A DNA stretch of 64,000 nt from Microbacterium sp. SSM24. Its GTDB lineage: Bacteria > Actinomycetota > Actinomycetes > Actinomycetales > Microbacteriaceae. The notes below the pieces were generated by a model. It searched no databases. It was not told the origin of the DNA and was given only the letters and a program-made list of their open reading frames with translations. The translations under genes and the position numbers were made by a program. Every line of letters begins with the position of its first letter. Position 1 is the first letter of the stretch. This document shows, piece by piece, positions 37,652 through 47,700 of this stretch. The stretch covers positions 186,001 through 250,000 of the forward strand of contig NZ_JAPDNQ010000001.1 of the NCBI RefSeq assembly GCF_025989145.1. The letters are read 5' to 3'.

Positions 37652-38970
37652 CCGGGGTGTCGACGAACGAGGTCGAATTCGAGCGCGCCCGCGGCGCGAT
37701 GCCGGGCGGGGTGAACTCGCCCGTGCGCGCGTTCGGGTCGGTCGGGACCACACCGCGCTTCTTCGTGTCGGCTTCCGGGCCGCGAGTGACCGACGTCGAG
37801 GGGCGCGAGTACGTCGACCTCGTCGGCTCATGGGGTCCGGCGATCCTCGGGCACGCGCATCCGGCCGTCGTGAAGGCGGTGCAGGATGCCGCGTCCCACG
37901 GTCTCGGCTTCGGTGCGAGCACTCCGGGCGAGACAGAGCTCGCCGAGGTGATCGCGGCGCGCGTGACCTGTGACGGCGCGCGCCCCATCGAGCGGGTGCG
38001 CCTGGTGTCGACGGGCACCGAGGCGACCATGACGGCGATCCGCCTGGCCCGCGGCGCGACCGGACGCGACCTCATCGTGAAGTTCGCCGGTCACTACCAC
38101 GGGCACTCGGACGGTCTCCTCGCCGAGGCGGGCTCCGGGGTCGCGACGCTCGCCATGCCTGGATCGGCCGGCGTCCCCGCTCCGATCGCGGCGCAGACGC
38201 TCGTCGTGCCCTACAACGACCTCGACGCGCTGCGCGAGGTGTTCGCCGCGCGCGGCGCCGACATCGCGGCGATCATCGTCGAGGCAGCACCCGCCAACAT
38301 GGGCATCGTCCCGCCGGCGCACGGCTTCAACGCCGCGATCGCCGACCTCGCGCACGCGCACGGCGCGCTGCTGATCCTCGACGAGGTGCTCACGGGGTTC
38401 CGCGTCGGCCCGGCCGGGTGGTACGGGATCGACCCTGTGCCGTTCTCTCCCGACCTCATCACGTTCGGCAAGGTCGTCGGCGGCGGTCTGCCCCTCGCCG
38501 CGATCGGCGGACCGGCGGCGCTCATGGAACTCCTCGCCCCGCTCGGCCCCGTGTACCAGGCGGGCACGCTGAGCGGCAATCCGCTCGCCGTCGCCGCCGG
38601 CCGCGCCACCCTCGATCACCTCGATGCCGCCGCGTACGCCCGGATCGACGCCGCCGCTGCGCGGATCGCGGATGCCGCGGCATCCGCTCTCTCGGACGCC
38701 GGCGTCGCCCACGTCGTCCAGCGCTCCGGGAATCTCTTCTCGATCCAGTTCACCGCCGTCGCACCGACCGACTACGACACGGTGAAGGCGCAGGAGGCGT
38801 TCCGCTACCCGCCGTTCTTCCGGGCGATGCTCGATCAGGGCGTCTCGTTGCCGCCGTCCGTGTTCGAGGCGTGGTTCGTCTCGGCGGCGCACGACGACGC
38901 CGCCGTGGCACAGATCGTCGACGCGCTCCCCGCCGCCGCCCGCGCCGCCGCCGAGGCGACGCCCGGCTGA
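37639..38970 (+). CDS. hemL: Glutamate-1-semialdehyde 2,1-aminomutase
   Basis: The 443-residue PLP enzyme makes 5-aminolevulinate. [55 protein letters not shown] and the PLP Lys in [15 protein letters not shown] are present. The start is either ATG 37639 or GTG 37648; the latter overlaps the hemB stop as GTGA, as elsewhere in this operon. It closes the haem cluster and converges on tRNA-Ala. Confidence 0.95.
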   Translation: MDQVTGVSTNEVEFERARGAMPGGVNSPVRAFGSVGTTPRFFVSASGPRVTDVEGREYVDLVGSWGPAILGHAHPAVVKAVQDAASHGLGFGASTPGETELAEVIAARVTCDGARPIERVRLVSTGTEATMTAIRLARGATGRDLIVKFAGHYHGHSDGLLAEAGSGVATLAMPGSAGVPAPIAAQTLVVPYNDLDALREVFAARGADIAAIIVEAAPANMGIVPPAHGFNAAIADLAHAHGALLILDEVLTGFRVGPAGWYGIDPVPFSPDLITFGKVVGGGLPLAAIGGPAALMELLAPLGPVYQAGTLSGNPLAVAAGRATLDHLDAAAYARIDAAAARIADAAASALSDAGVAHVVQRSGNLFSIQFTAVAPTDYDTVKAQEAFRYPPFFRAMLDQGVSLPPSVFEAWFVSAAHDDAAVAQIVDALPAAARAAAEATPG

Positions 38971-39020
38971 CCTTCCCGGCTTCGTCTGTACGCGGGCCAC
39001 GCGGGCGGCGACCCGGTACG

Positions 39021-39056
39021 TGAAAAGGGCCCACCCTGGCGGGTGAGCCCTTCACG
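39021..39056 (-). terminator. Intrinsic terminator downstream of tRNA-Ala
   Basis: On the minus strand, AAGGGCTCACCC and GGGTGGGCCCTT form a 12-bp stem (one G-T pair) around GCCA, followed by TTTTC. It ends the tRNA transcript and probably also stops hemL read-through. Confidence 0.75.
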
Positions 39057-39060
39057 TGTG

Positions 39061-39133
39061 TGGACCTGAGGGGAATCGAACCCCTGACCTCCTCGATGCG
39101 AACGAGGCGCGCTACCAACTGCGCTACAGGCCC
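39061..39133 (-). tRNA. tRNA-Ala (anticodon CGC)
   Basis: The minus strand folds as a complete cloverleaf: acceptor GGGCCTG/CAGGTCC with discriminator A, D-arm GCGC, anticodon stem CCTCG/CGAGG with loop TTCGCAT (anticodon CGC, codon GCG), and T-arm AGGGG/CCCCT with TTCGATT. CCA is not encoded. GCG is a heavily used Ala codon in this GC-rich genome. Confidence 0.95.
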
Positions 39134-39222
39134 GTGAACCTCCGTTAGATTAGCACGCTCGGACCGACCCCCCGCGCGGCCCCGCACTCCGAGGCGAGCG
39201 CCGTCCGGGAGAAGATGGAGGC

Positions 39223-40425
39223 ATGCCTGCCGCCGCTCTCCCCCGCGTCTCCGCCGTCCGCCGCATCCGCCTCGGAACGGGCGACCCGGCGGAGCTGAGC
39301 GACATCCTCATCGACGGCGACGGAGCGATCACGGCCGTCGTCCCAGCCTCCGACGCCCCGATCGGGGCGGACGACGTCGACGGTCGCGGACTGCTCGCCC
39401 TCCCCGGTCTGGTGAACACGCACGCGCACGTCGACAAGTCGTGGATCGGGCACCCGTGGCAGTCGTACGGCGGCGACGGCGGCACCGACGGGCGCATCCG
39501 GCACGAGCGTGCGCGCCGCGACGAGCTCGGCATCCCGGGCCTCGACATCACGCGTCGCGTGCTCGCCGAGTTCGTGCGGTTCGGCACGACGGCGATCCGC
39601 ACGCACGTCGACGTGGATCTCGGCATCGGGCTTCGCGGCATCGAGGTCGTGCGCGAAGCCGTCGCGGAGTACGACGGCGCGCTCACGGCCGAGATCGTCG
39701 CGTTCCCGCAGGACGGCGTGCTGCGTCGCCCCGGCGTGCTCGACCTGCTGCGGCAGGCCGCCGCGGCCGGCGCCGAGCACATCGGCGGTCTCGATCCCGC
39801 GAGCATCGACCGTGACCCCGTCGGACAGCTCGACGCGATCTTCGCCGTCGCCGACGAGACCCGCGCCGGCATCGACATCCACCTCCACGACCCGTCCGAG
39901 CTGGGCGTCTTCCAGTTCGACCTCATCCTCGACCGCACCGAGGCGCTCGGCCTCGCCGGACGCGTGAACATCGCCCATGGCTTCGCGCTCGCCCAGGTGG
40001 AGGCATCCCGTCGCCGCGACCTGCTTCAGCGGATGGCGACCCTCGATGTGACGATGACCACCGTCGCGCCGCTGCGCCTGCCGCAGCTGCCGCTGCACGA
40101 GCTCGACGCGGCCGGCGTGCGGTTCGGATTCGGCACGGACGGCATCCGCGACCTGTGGAGCCCCTACGGGACGGGCGACCTGCTCGGCATCGCGTGGCAG
40201 TACGCCCGTTCGTCCAGCCTCGTCCGCGACGAGGATCTGCGCCGCGTCGTCGAGCTCGCAACGACCGACGGCGGACCGTTCGCGGGGTCCGGCCGCGTGA
40301 CGCTGACGCCGGGTGACCGCGCCGACCTCGTGCTGCTCGACGCCGAGAACCCGATGGACGCCCTCGTGCGCACGCCCCCGCGGGACCTCGTGCTCGGCGG
40401 CGGCCGCATCCTGCATCGCGGCTGA
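39223..40425 (+). CDS. Cytosine deaminase-like amidohydrolase
   Basis: The 400-residue amidohydrolase has metal ligands in NTHAHVDKSWIGHPW (HxH), an active-site segment THVDVDLGIGLRG, IDIHLHDPSELG and NIAHGFAL (metal His), and the late metal Asp in FGFGTDGIRDLW. These features match the CodA/atzC branch that deaminates cytosine, isoguanine or related N-heterocycles. The ATG follows a GGAGAAGATGGAGGC leader with a good ribosome-binding site. Substrate unknown. Confidence 0.85.
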   Translation: MPAAALPRVSAVRRIRLGTGDPAELSDILIDGDGAITAVVPASDAPIGADDVDGRGLLALPGLVNTHAHVDKSWIGHPWQSYGGDGGTDGRIRHERARRDELGIPGLDITRRVLAEFVRFGTTAIRTHVDVDLGIGLRGIEVVREAVAEYDGALTAEIVAFPQDGVLRRPGVLDLLRQAAAAGAEHIGGLDPASIDRDPVGQLDAIFAVADETRAGIDIHLHDPSELGVFQFDLILDRTEALGLAGRVNIAHGFALAQVEASRRRDLLQRMATLDVTMTTVAPLRLPQLPLHELDAAGVRFGFGTDGIRDLWSPYGTGDLLGIAWQYARSSSLVRDEDLRRVVELATTDGGPFAGSGRVTLTPGDRADLVLLDAENPMDALVRTPPRDLVLGGGRILHRG

Positions 40426-40460
40426 GCCGCGGCATCCGACCTCGGGGAGCGAGTCGGGAA

Positions 40461-41465
40461 CTACTCGCCGACGGCGCGCCGGGCGAGCAGACCGCGGACG
40501 TGCGCCTCGATCTCGGCGTCGTCGACGTAACCCATGCGCGCGAAGTCGGCACCCGCACCACCGGCGCGGGCGACCCTCGCGGTGTCGATCGACGGCGGAC
40601 GCTGCGCATCGGCGCGCTCCCGCATCGCCACCTCGACCGCGGCCTGTCGCAGCGATTCGCGCGCTGCCTCGGCCTCGAGCACCGCCGCGGCACGGGATCC
40701 GGCCGAAGCGGTGAGCGGACGCGGCAGCTCGCGCGGCGCCCATTCGCGCGACGCCTGCTCGAGCTCGACGTCCTGCACGCGAACGGCAGGGCGCGCAACG
40801 GGCTCGGCCACGAGGACGGCGGCGCGCGAAGCGACGCGAGACAGGCGGGAGAGGACGACAGCGGATGCCGCAGCCACGGCCACGCCCGTCCACAGCCACA
40901 CCTGCGCACCGGTGGTCACGACGAGAACGGCGCCCCATCCGGCGAGCGCGAGCCCGGCGACGCCGACCAGCGTCGCGACGAGACGGAACCCGCGGCGCGC
41001 CCGTGCCCGCCGCGCGGACGGCAGCGAACGCGCCGCCGCGATCTCGGCTCGCGCCGCGGCCTGGGCCGCAGCGACCTCGGCCCGTGCGGAAGCCTCGGCG
41101 GCCGCCCGCTCGCCGCGCGCACGCTGGAGCTCCACCTTCGCCTGCGCCTCGCTCGTCACCCGATCGGTGCGGGCGCGCTCGAGATCGACCTTCGCGTGCT
41201 CGAGAGCGGCCGACTCGCGTTCGGCCAGTGCTTGGCGTGCGAGGCGCTGCTGCGCCATCGCGGTGCGGGCGTTGAGCTCGAGTCGCACCTCGTCGGGAGT
41301 CTCGCTCGTCTCGGCGAGAACGCGCAGGGCCTGATTCAGACGCACGGCGTTGCGCTCGGCCGCATCGTACTGACGCCGGCTGTACCAGGAGGGCAGCAGG
41401 TAGACCAGCCACAGGAGCACGGCGACGAGCATGATGACGCCCCCGCCCAGCACTTGCCCGTCCAT
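40461..41465 (-). CDS. Membrane protein with long coiled coil (often annotated 'large exoprotein')
   Basis: The 334-residue protein has an N-terminal helix (GGVIMLVAVLLWLVYLLPSW), a highly charged Ala/Glu/Arg-rich coiled coil (~residues 40-150), two further helices (LVATLVGVAGLALAGWGAVL and VWLWTGVAVAAASAVVL), and a soluble tail ending in MGYVDDAEIEAHVRGLLA. It is well conserved in Microbacteriaceae next to a GNAT gene, but its function is unknown. The ATG lies seven bases after TACCTT. Confidence 0.7.
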   Translation of the reverse strand: MDGQVLGGGVIMLVAVLLWLVYLLPSWYSRRQYDAAERNAVRLNQALRVLAETSETPDEVRLELNARTAMAQQRLARQALAERESAALEHAKVDLERARTDRVTSEAQAKVELQRARGERAAAEASARAEVAAAQAAARAEIAAARSLPSARRARARRGFRLVATLVGVAGLALAGWGAVLVVTTGAQVWLWTGVAVAAASAVVLSRLSRVASRAAVLVAEPVARPAVRVQDVELEQASREWAPRELPRPLTASAGSRAAAVLEAEAARESLRQAAVEVAMRERADAQRPPSIDTARVARAGGAGADFARMGYVDDAEIEAHVRGLLARRAVGE

Positions 41466-41521
41466 GTCGACAAAGGTATGCGCAGCGGATGCCGATGACC
41501 GGCATCCGATCGCGTGTCGCT

Positions 41522-42151
41522 CTACGCGTGCAGGCGATCCGCGGGCGGAACAGTCGCGGCATCCTGCGGCGCGTGCCCGTCCACCCACCGGCGCAGCACG
41601 CCCTCGGGGACCTCTTCGCGCACCAGGGCGAAGGAATAGTGGTCGCGCCAATCGCCGTCGATGTGGATGTAGCGGCGGCGCAGGCCCTCGTAGCGGAAGC
41701 CGAGCTTCTCGACCACGCGGAGACTCGCGACGTTCTCGGGGCGGATGCAGATCTCCATCCGGTGCAGGCGCAGCTCGGTGAAGCACACGTCGGTCGCGAG
41801 GGCGACGGCTGCGGGAGTGATGCCGCGGCCGGCGAACCGCTTGCTCACCCAGTACCCGATGGTGGCCGATGCGAGCGAGCCGCGCGCGATGCCCCACACG
41901 TTGAGCTGGCCGGCGAGGTTGCCGTCATGCTCCATGACGAACGGCACGCCGGCGCCGTCACGGTACTGCTGGAGCAGGCGCCGCACGCCCAGGCGCATGT
42001 CGAACGACACCGGGCCGTCGGGGCTGGTGGCCTCCCACGGGCGCAGCCAGTCGCGGTTGGACATCAGCTCGTTCTGGAGCGCGCGCGCGTCGCGCTGGCG
42101 CACCAGGCGAATCGACACCGGTCCGTGCCGGCGGGGAGCCGTCAGATCCAC
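41522..42151 (-). CDS. GNAT N-acetyltransferase (RimJ/RimL type)
   Basis: The 209-residue protein has the RimJ/RimL pattern: LRPWEATSPDG, ATIGYWVSKRFAGRGITPAAV (acetyl-CoA pyrophosphate-binding RxxGxG/A), and RPENVASLRVVEKLGFRYEG near the C-terminus. The family acetylates N-termini of ribosomal proteins or small amines. The GTG start is 23 bases downstream of galU on the same strand. Confidence 0.88.
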   Translation of the reverse strand: MDLTAPRRHGPVSIRLVRQRDARALQNELMSNRDWLRPWEATSPDGPVSFDMRLGVRRLLQQYRDGAGVPFVMEHDGNLAGQLNVWGIARGSLASATIGYWVSKRFAGRGITPAAVALATDVCFTELRLHRMEICIRPENVASLRVVEKLGFRYEGLRRRYIHIDGDWRDHYSFALVREEVPEGVLRRWVDGHAPQDAATVPPADRLHA

Positions 42152-42174
42152 AGTGATCCCTCGTACGGGCGGCG

Positions 42175-43062
42175 TCAGAGCTGAGCCGCGAACTCCTTCA
42201 ACCAGGGCCGCAGTTCGGGACCGAGATCCTCGCGATCGGAGGCGAGCTGGACGATGGCCTTGATGTAGTCCACCCTATCGCCGGTGTCGTAGCGGCGACC
42301 GCCGAACACGACGCCGTACACGCCGGGACCCTCGGGGTCTGCGGCGAGCTCCTGCAGGGCGTCGGTGAGCTGGATCTCTCCGCCCTTGCCGGGCTGGGTG
42401 CGCTCGAGGATGTCGAAGACGCCCGGAGTCAGCACGTACCGCCCGATCACCGCGAGATTGGAAGGAGCGTCCTCCCGCTTCGGCTTCTCGACGAGGCCGG
42501 TGACGCGCACGATCCCGTCCACGTCGGTCTCCTGCACCGCGGCCGCGCCGTAGAGGTGGATGTGGTCGGGGTCGACCTCCATGAGGGCGATGACGGTCGC
42601 TCCGGTTCGCTCGTGCTCGGCGATCATGGTCGTCAGCAGCGGATCGCGCTCGTCGATGAGGTCGTCGCCGAGCAGGACGGCGAACGAGGCGTCGCCGACG
42701 TGGGCCTTCGCCCGCAGCACCGCGTGGCCGAGGCCCTTCGGCTCACCCTGGCGCACGAAGTGGATGTCGGCGAGATCGCTCGACGCCATCACCCGGCGCA
42801 GGCGGTCGTCGTCGCCCTTGTCCTTCAGCTTCTCCTCGAGCTCGGGCACCGAGTCGAAGTGGTTCGAGATCGCGTTCTTGTTGCGCCCGATGATGACGAG
42901 GATGTCGTCGATGCCGGCCTGCGCGGCCTCTTCCACGACGTACTGGATCGCCGGCTTGTCGACGACAGGCAGCATCTCCTTGGGCATCGCCTTGGTGGCC
43001 GGCAGGAATCGCGTGCCGAGTCCGGCGGCGGGGATGACGGCCTTCATGGGGGTATGGGGCAT
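42175..43062 (-). CDS. galU: UTP-glucose-1-phosphate uridylyltransferase
   Basis: The 295-residue nucleotidyltransferase makes UDP-glucose. The signature AAGLGTRFLPATKAMPKE is intact, with VEEAAQAGIDDILVIIGRNK, FVRQGEPKGLGHAVLRAK, the catalytic Asp in VLLGDDLID and GLVEKPKRE. ATG 43062 is seven bases after TAGAAT; ATG 43071 and 43047 are alternatives. The GNAT and coiled-coil genes follow it. Confidence 0.95.
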   Translation of the reverse strand: MPHTPMKAVIPAAGLGTRFLPATKAMPKEMLPVVDKPAIQYVVEEAAQAGIDDILVIIGRNKNAISNHFDSVPELEEKLKDKGDDDRLRRVMASSDLADIHFVRQGEPKGLGHAVLRAKAHVGDASFAVLLGDDLIDERDPLLTTMIAEHERTGATVIALMEVDPDHIHLYGAAAVQETDVDGIVRVTGLVEKPKREDAPSNLAVIGRYVLTPGVFDILERTQPGKGGEIQLTDALQELAADPEGPGVYGVVFGGRRYDTGDRVDYIKAIVQLASDREDLGPELRPWLKEFAAQL

Positions 43063-43177
43063 GCCTGGCATTCTAGGGTGCCGATCGCGCAGGACCGCGC
43101 GCGTTGACAGGCCGGTCCCCCGGCCGGTACCGCCCGCCGCGACGCTCATCGCGTTCGCGCCGCCTAGAATCGAGGAC
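43063..43177. promoter_or_regulatory. Divergent promoter region for galU and 5-FTHF cyclo-ligase
   Basis: Each start codon is preceded by the same hexamer TAGAAT at seven bases: the revcomp of 43070-43075 for galU and 43165-43170 for the cyclo-ligase. Both probably give leaderless transcripts. No further symmetry was seen. Confidence 0.5.
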
Positions 43178-43774
43178 ATGTCCGACGCGATCGCCGATGC
43201 GAAGCGCGCGCTGCGTGCCGAGCTCCGCGAGCGCCGGCAGCTGCTGACGCCGCACCAGCGCGAGCTGGCGGCCGGCGGCATCCGCTCCCAGCTCGATGCG
43301 CTCGTCGACCGCCTCGGCGTCACGTCGATGTCGTGCTTCCTGTCGACGACGACCGAGCCGGGCACACGCGAGTTCGTCGCGGCAGCGGTGGAGCGCGGCA
43401 TCCGGGTCCTTCTTCCCGTCACGCGCGCGGACGGCCTCCTCGACTGGGCGGTCGCCACGCCCGACCTCGACATCGCCGAAGGCATGTTCGGACTCCCCGA
43501 GCCCGTCGCCGAGGTCATCGGCCCCATCGCCGTGAACGACGTCGACCTGCTCGTGATCCCCGCGGCCGCCGTCGATCGTCACGGCATGCGCCTCGGGTGG
43601 GGCCGCGGCTACTACGACAAGACGATCGGCTCGATGCACCGCTGCCCGCCCGTGTACGCCGTCGTGTTCGACTCCGAAGTCCTCGACGACGTGCCCAGCG
43701 ACGTGCACGACCAGCCCGTCACCGGCATCGTCACCCCCACGCAGACCCTTGACCTCGCGCCGGTCCGGCGCTGA
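43178..43774 (+). CDS. 5-formyltetrahydrofolate cyclo-ligase
   Basis: The 198-residue enzyme converts 5-formyl-THF to 5,10-methenyl-THF with ATP. It shows KRALRAELRERRQLLTP (N-terminal nucleotide-binding Lys/Arg) and the family motif GMRLGWGRGYYDKTIG, followed by PVYAVVFDSEVLDDVPSDVHD. It is the first of three plus-strand genes (with the zinc ribbon protein and mscL), separated by short gaps. Confidence 0.92.
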   Translation: MSDAIADAKRALRAELRERRQLLTPHQRELAAGGIRSQLDALVDRLGVTSMSCFLSTTTEPGTREFVAAAVERGIRVLLPVTRADGLLDWAVATPDLDIAEGMFGLPEPVAEVIGPIAVNDVDLLVIPAAAVDRHGMRLGWGRGYYDKTIGSMHRCPPVYAVVFDSEVLDDVPSDVHDQPVTGIVTPTQTLDLAPVRR

Positions 43775-43788
43775 CTCCCGAGAGATCC

Positions 43789-44106
43789 ATGCCCACCTAC
43801 GCCTACGCCTGCAAGCAGTGCGGCCATCGCTTCGACGCCGTCCAGTCCTTCGCCGACCCCACCCTCACCGAGTGCCCCGAGTGCGGCGGACCCCTGCGCA
43901 AGGAGTACGGCTCGATCGGCGTGACATTCAACGGCTCGGGCTTCTATCGCACCGACTCGCGCGCCTCGGGAGCGAAGGGCGGGTCGGATGCCTCGGCCGG
44001 CGGCTCCTCGTCGGCGGGCGGGTCGTCGTCGAGTGGCGGGTCCTCCTCGACTTCGGCATCATCGAAGGCCGAGGCGAAGTCCTCCCCCGCCTCGACCGGA
44101 ACCTGA
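43789..44106 (+). CDS. FmdB family zinc-ribbon protein
   Basis: The 105-residue protein has the FmdB zinc ribbon MPTYAYACKQCGHRFD plus TECPECGGPLRKEYGSIG (two CxxC pairs) and the FNGSGFYRTDSR box. A low-complexity Ser/Gly tail (~residues 63-100) follows. FmdB was named from a regulator of formamidase, but most members are uncharacterised putative regulators. It lies 14 bases after the cyclo-ligase gene. Confidence 0.9.
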   Translation: MPTYAYACKQCGHRFDAVQSFADPTLTECPECGGPLRKEYGSIGVTFNGSGFYRTDSRASGAKGGSDASAGGSSSAGGSSSSGGSSSTSASSKAEAKSSPASTGT

Positions 44107-44139
44107 TCGGCGGAAGCCGATGACAGTGAGGAGAGTCAC

Positions 44140-44553
44140 ATGATCAAAGGCTTCAAGGAGTTCATCCTCCGCGGCAACGTCATCGACCTGGCGGTCGCGG
44201 TCGTCATCGGCGCCGCGTTCACGCTGATCGTGAACGCGATCGTCAAGGGCATCATCGATCCCCTGATCGCGCTCATCTTCAACGCGAGCAGCCTCGACAA
44301 GGTCGGCTGGACGGTCGAGAACTACAACGGCGACGAGGTGTTCTTCGGCTTCGGCATGATCCTCGGCGCGGTGATCAACTTCCTCGCCGTCGCCGTCGTC
44401 GTGTACTTCGTGTTCGTCTACCCGATGAACCGCTTCAAGGAGCGGGCGGCCGCCAGGCGCGGCATCGTCGAGGAAGAGGCATCCGACCTCCCCACCGAGC
44501 AGGAGCTGCTGGTGCAGATCCGCGACCTGCTCTCCACGACGCCCCGGGCCTGA
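44140..44553 (+). CDS. mscL: Large-conductance mechanosensitive channel
   Basis: The 137-residue protein has the MscL order: the amphipathic N-terminal helix MIKGFKEFILRGNVIDLAV, TM1 (VAVVIGAAFTLIVNAIVKGI), periplasmic loop, TM2 (INFLAVAVVVYFVFVYPMN) and a charged C-terminal bundle (SDLPTEQELLVQIRDLL). It opens under membrane tension to release solutes on hypo-osmotic shock. The ribosome-binding site is GAGGAG. Confidence 0.96.
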   Translation: MIKGFKEFILRGNVIDLAVAVVIGAAFTLIVNAIVKGIIDPLIALIFNASSLDKVGWTVENYNGDEVFFGFGMILGAVINFLAVAVVVYFVFVYPMNRFKERAAARRGIVEEEASDLPTEQELLVQIRDLLSTTPRA

Positions 44554-44565
44554 CCCCGATTCGGC

Positions 44566-44763
44566 TCAGTAGTGCGGCGGGACGTCTCTCCGGAGACGGT
44601 CGTCGTTCGGGCCCGACGCGGCGCCGGATGCCGCGTCCGCGGCGACGTCCGCGTTCGTGTCGTCTCCCGGCACGGGCTCGGCGCTCGTCCCGGGGGCAGG
44701 AGTGAGCCTCACGCGGCGTGAGCCGGGCACGCGTTCGATGCGCTGGCGGTCAGTCGAAGACAT
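44566..44763 (-). CDS. Small conserved hypothetical protein
   Basis: The 65-residue, probably disordered protein begins MSSTDRQRIERVPGSRRVRL, continues with a Pro/Ala/Asp-rich middle and ends NDDRLRRDVPPHY. The ending resembles the C-terminus of a small conserved actinobacterial protein found after this helicase-like gene (from memory). Its start overlaps the end of the helicase-like gene by 14 bases. No function can be assigned. Confidence 0.5.
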   Translation of the reverse strand: MSSTDRQRIERVPGSRRVRLTPAPGTSAEPVPGDDTNADVAADAASGAASGPNDDRLRRDVPPHY

Positions 44764-47700
44764 CGAGCGGCTGCGTGTCGGACTCGACGCGCGGCGCGTC
44801 GGGCGGCAGGCCGAGCATCGTGGCGATGCGCTGTGCGACGCCCGCGGGGTCGCTGTACAGGTCGAACGAGTGCACGCGCACGTAGTGCCAGCCGAGTCGG
44901 CGCAGGATCTGGGGGCGCAGCCGCAGGGACTCCCGCAGCGATTCGCCGATCGTCTCGGGGTCGCTCTCGACGACCACCGCCTTGCCGTCGTATTGCGCGA
45001 CGAGCGGGAGCAGTCCGCGGTAGTGCACGTCGACCGAGAGGCCGAGGCGGCGCAGTTCCCGGGCGAGACCGAGCGTCAGCGGGTCGGCGAGGTCTTCGAG
45101 GCGGGCCTCGCGCGATCGCGCGGCGATGCCGCCGAGGATCGACATGAGCGTCGCGGCGCCGTGCTCGAGACGCCCGTCGTCGAACGCCGAGGGCCGGATC
45201 GACGAGACGATCACCATCGACCGCCGGGCGCGCGTCATGCCGACCGTGAGCAGCCGCTCACCGTCGGGTGTCGACAGGTCGCCGAAGTCGCTGAGCACGC
45301 GTCCGTGCTTGGTGAGCCCGAATCCGAGCGAGAAGATCACGCGGTCGCGGCTCTCGGCGACGGACTCCTCGAGACTCAGCACCGCGAACGGCTCGGCCGT
45401 GTCGCGTGAGACGAAGTCCGCGACATCCGATCGTCCGGCGAACGCGGCCTCGACCGACGCGCGGATGCGCTCGGCGTGACGCGTGCTCGCGGTCACGACC
45501 ATGAGCGACTCGGAGCCGCGATTGACGGCGTGCTCGACGACGAGCGTCACGACGCGGCGCACTTCGGCGTCAGGGCTCTCGACCGCGCCGGTGACGGGGT
45601 CGGGGGCACCCGTGCCGCCTTCGACGTAGTCCACGCCCAGGCTGCCGCGGCCGAGGTACGAACCCGCCCACGGCAGCGACACGAGCTCGCCGCCGTAGAA
45701 CGCGTCGTTCACGAGCTCTGCCAGGTCTTCGCCGCCCGCGCGATAGCTGCGGGTCAGCGTCTCGACCGGAAGCAGCTCGGCCAGCCGCTCGAACACGCTC
45801 ACCGCGTCGAACGGCGTGTCGAACTCGGATGCCTCGGCCTGCGCGTCGGCGGGCACACCGGCGGCCACGCGGAACGGCGTCGGCTTCTGCGTCACGGGGT
45901 CGCCGAACAGGACGACCTGACGCGCACGGCGCAGCGCGGGCGTCGCCTCCGCGAGGCACAGGGCTGCGGCATCCGCGATCACGACCACGTCGAACGCGTC
46001 GGACGGGAGCAGCGGAACGTCGTAGGGCGACGCGAGCCACACCGGCGCGAGCGTGCGCGAGAGCGTCGGAGCGACCTCGGCGAGGCGTGCCGGGGTGACG
46101 TCGCCGTTCTTCAGCGCGAGCTTGAGCGCGGCGGCCTCGTCGGCCTCGTCGACGATGCCGATGCGCCACTGGGTGGCGAGCTGCGCGGCGAGAAGGGGTC
46201 CGGATGCCGCGGCATGCGCTTCGTCGACGAGCCGGAAGTCGCGTTCCAGGCGGTCGACCACGGCCGTGTTCGCGCCGAGGACGGCCCGGTCGCTGCGCAG
46301 CAGCTGCTCCAGCGCCGACTGCCACCACGCGAACTCGAGTTCGTCGGCCACCTGGCTCTCGGGCACGTGCCGCACCGACAGCTCGGTGAGCAGCGGCTCG
46401 AGGCCGAGCGCGGCGAGCTCGGTGCGCAGCGTCGCGCGCTCCTTGAGGTTGTCGAAGACGTCGGAGTCCGCGGCGAGCCCGGCGAGCGTGCGCACGAGCT
46501 GCTTCACGGGCAGGGTGGAGAGCCGGTCGGGGTCGGTGCGGCCCAGGATCGCGTCGAGCTCACCGAGTTCGGCCTCGACGCGCGACCAGGCCACGTGCAC
46601 GTCCGACAGGCCGATCGGCACTTCGGGCGTGACGCCGGGCTCGACGAAGCGCTGCCACTCGGTGCGCTGCTGCTGAATGCGCACGAGCGCCTCGTACATG
46701 TCGGGCACGTGCACCCCCGGGCGCACGTACTCGCGCGACAGGCGCCGCAGGCGACGACGGTTCGGCCCGCTCATCGACGGGGCGTCGCGACGCGGTCCGT
46801 GCGCCTGGATCAACTCGCCCAGCGGCCGCTCGAAGACGGTGAGGCTGAACTTGTCGAGCGAGTCGCGGATGCCTGCGAGCACACGCAGGTAGACGCCGAG
46901 CTCGGAGATCGTCTGGAACGGCCGCATGCGCGTCTGCGCGATGAGCGCGTATCCCCGCTCGAGCAGGCTCGGCAGATCGCTGCGCTGCAGCTTGCCCGCG
47001 AGCGCGTGCGCGGCGCGGGCCTCTTCGGTCGTGGCGAACGAGACGCCGTACCACGGCGAGTCGTCGGGCCCGAAGCGGAACTCCCCCAGGCGCGCGGCCG
47101 CCGCGAGCTTGCCCGCCGCCTCGGCGCGCGTGTGCGCCAGCCGCTCGAGCGTGCCGTGGCCGAATCGTGCGGCGGTGGACGGCGGCGTCTCGCGACCGGA
47201 GAGCGTCGACAGCGCGCGCAGGATCTCGAGCACCGACACGTCGAGGGACGGATGCTGCGCGGTGACCGCTCCGCGGTAGTCGCGCAGCACGCCGCGAAGC
47301 CGCACGAGGGCGTCGTCGATGTCGGCCACCTTGGGCTTCTCGGCCTTCTCGTTGCGGCCGATCGCGCGGATCAGGTCGGCCCGGAGGCGACGGGGCGAGA
47401 CCGCGAGACCGGGCAGTCCGATGCCCGCGAGACGATGACGGATGCCGTCGATGGTCGAGCTGCGGGCGCTCACCACGAGCACGCGCTTGCCGTCGCGCAC
47501 GAGCGCTCCGACGGCGTTGATCACCGTCTGGGTGCCGCCGGTGCCGGGGAGCGTGTGCACGGCGATCGACTGGCCGGCGGTGATGCGGGCGAGCACGCGC
47601 TCCTGCTCGGAGTCCGCGTCGAGGAGCAGCGTGTCGGCGGCCGGCGGTCGCTCGTCGGGGCTCGCAGGCTCGACGGCGTCGCGCCGCATGGTCAGCGACT

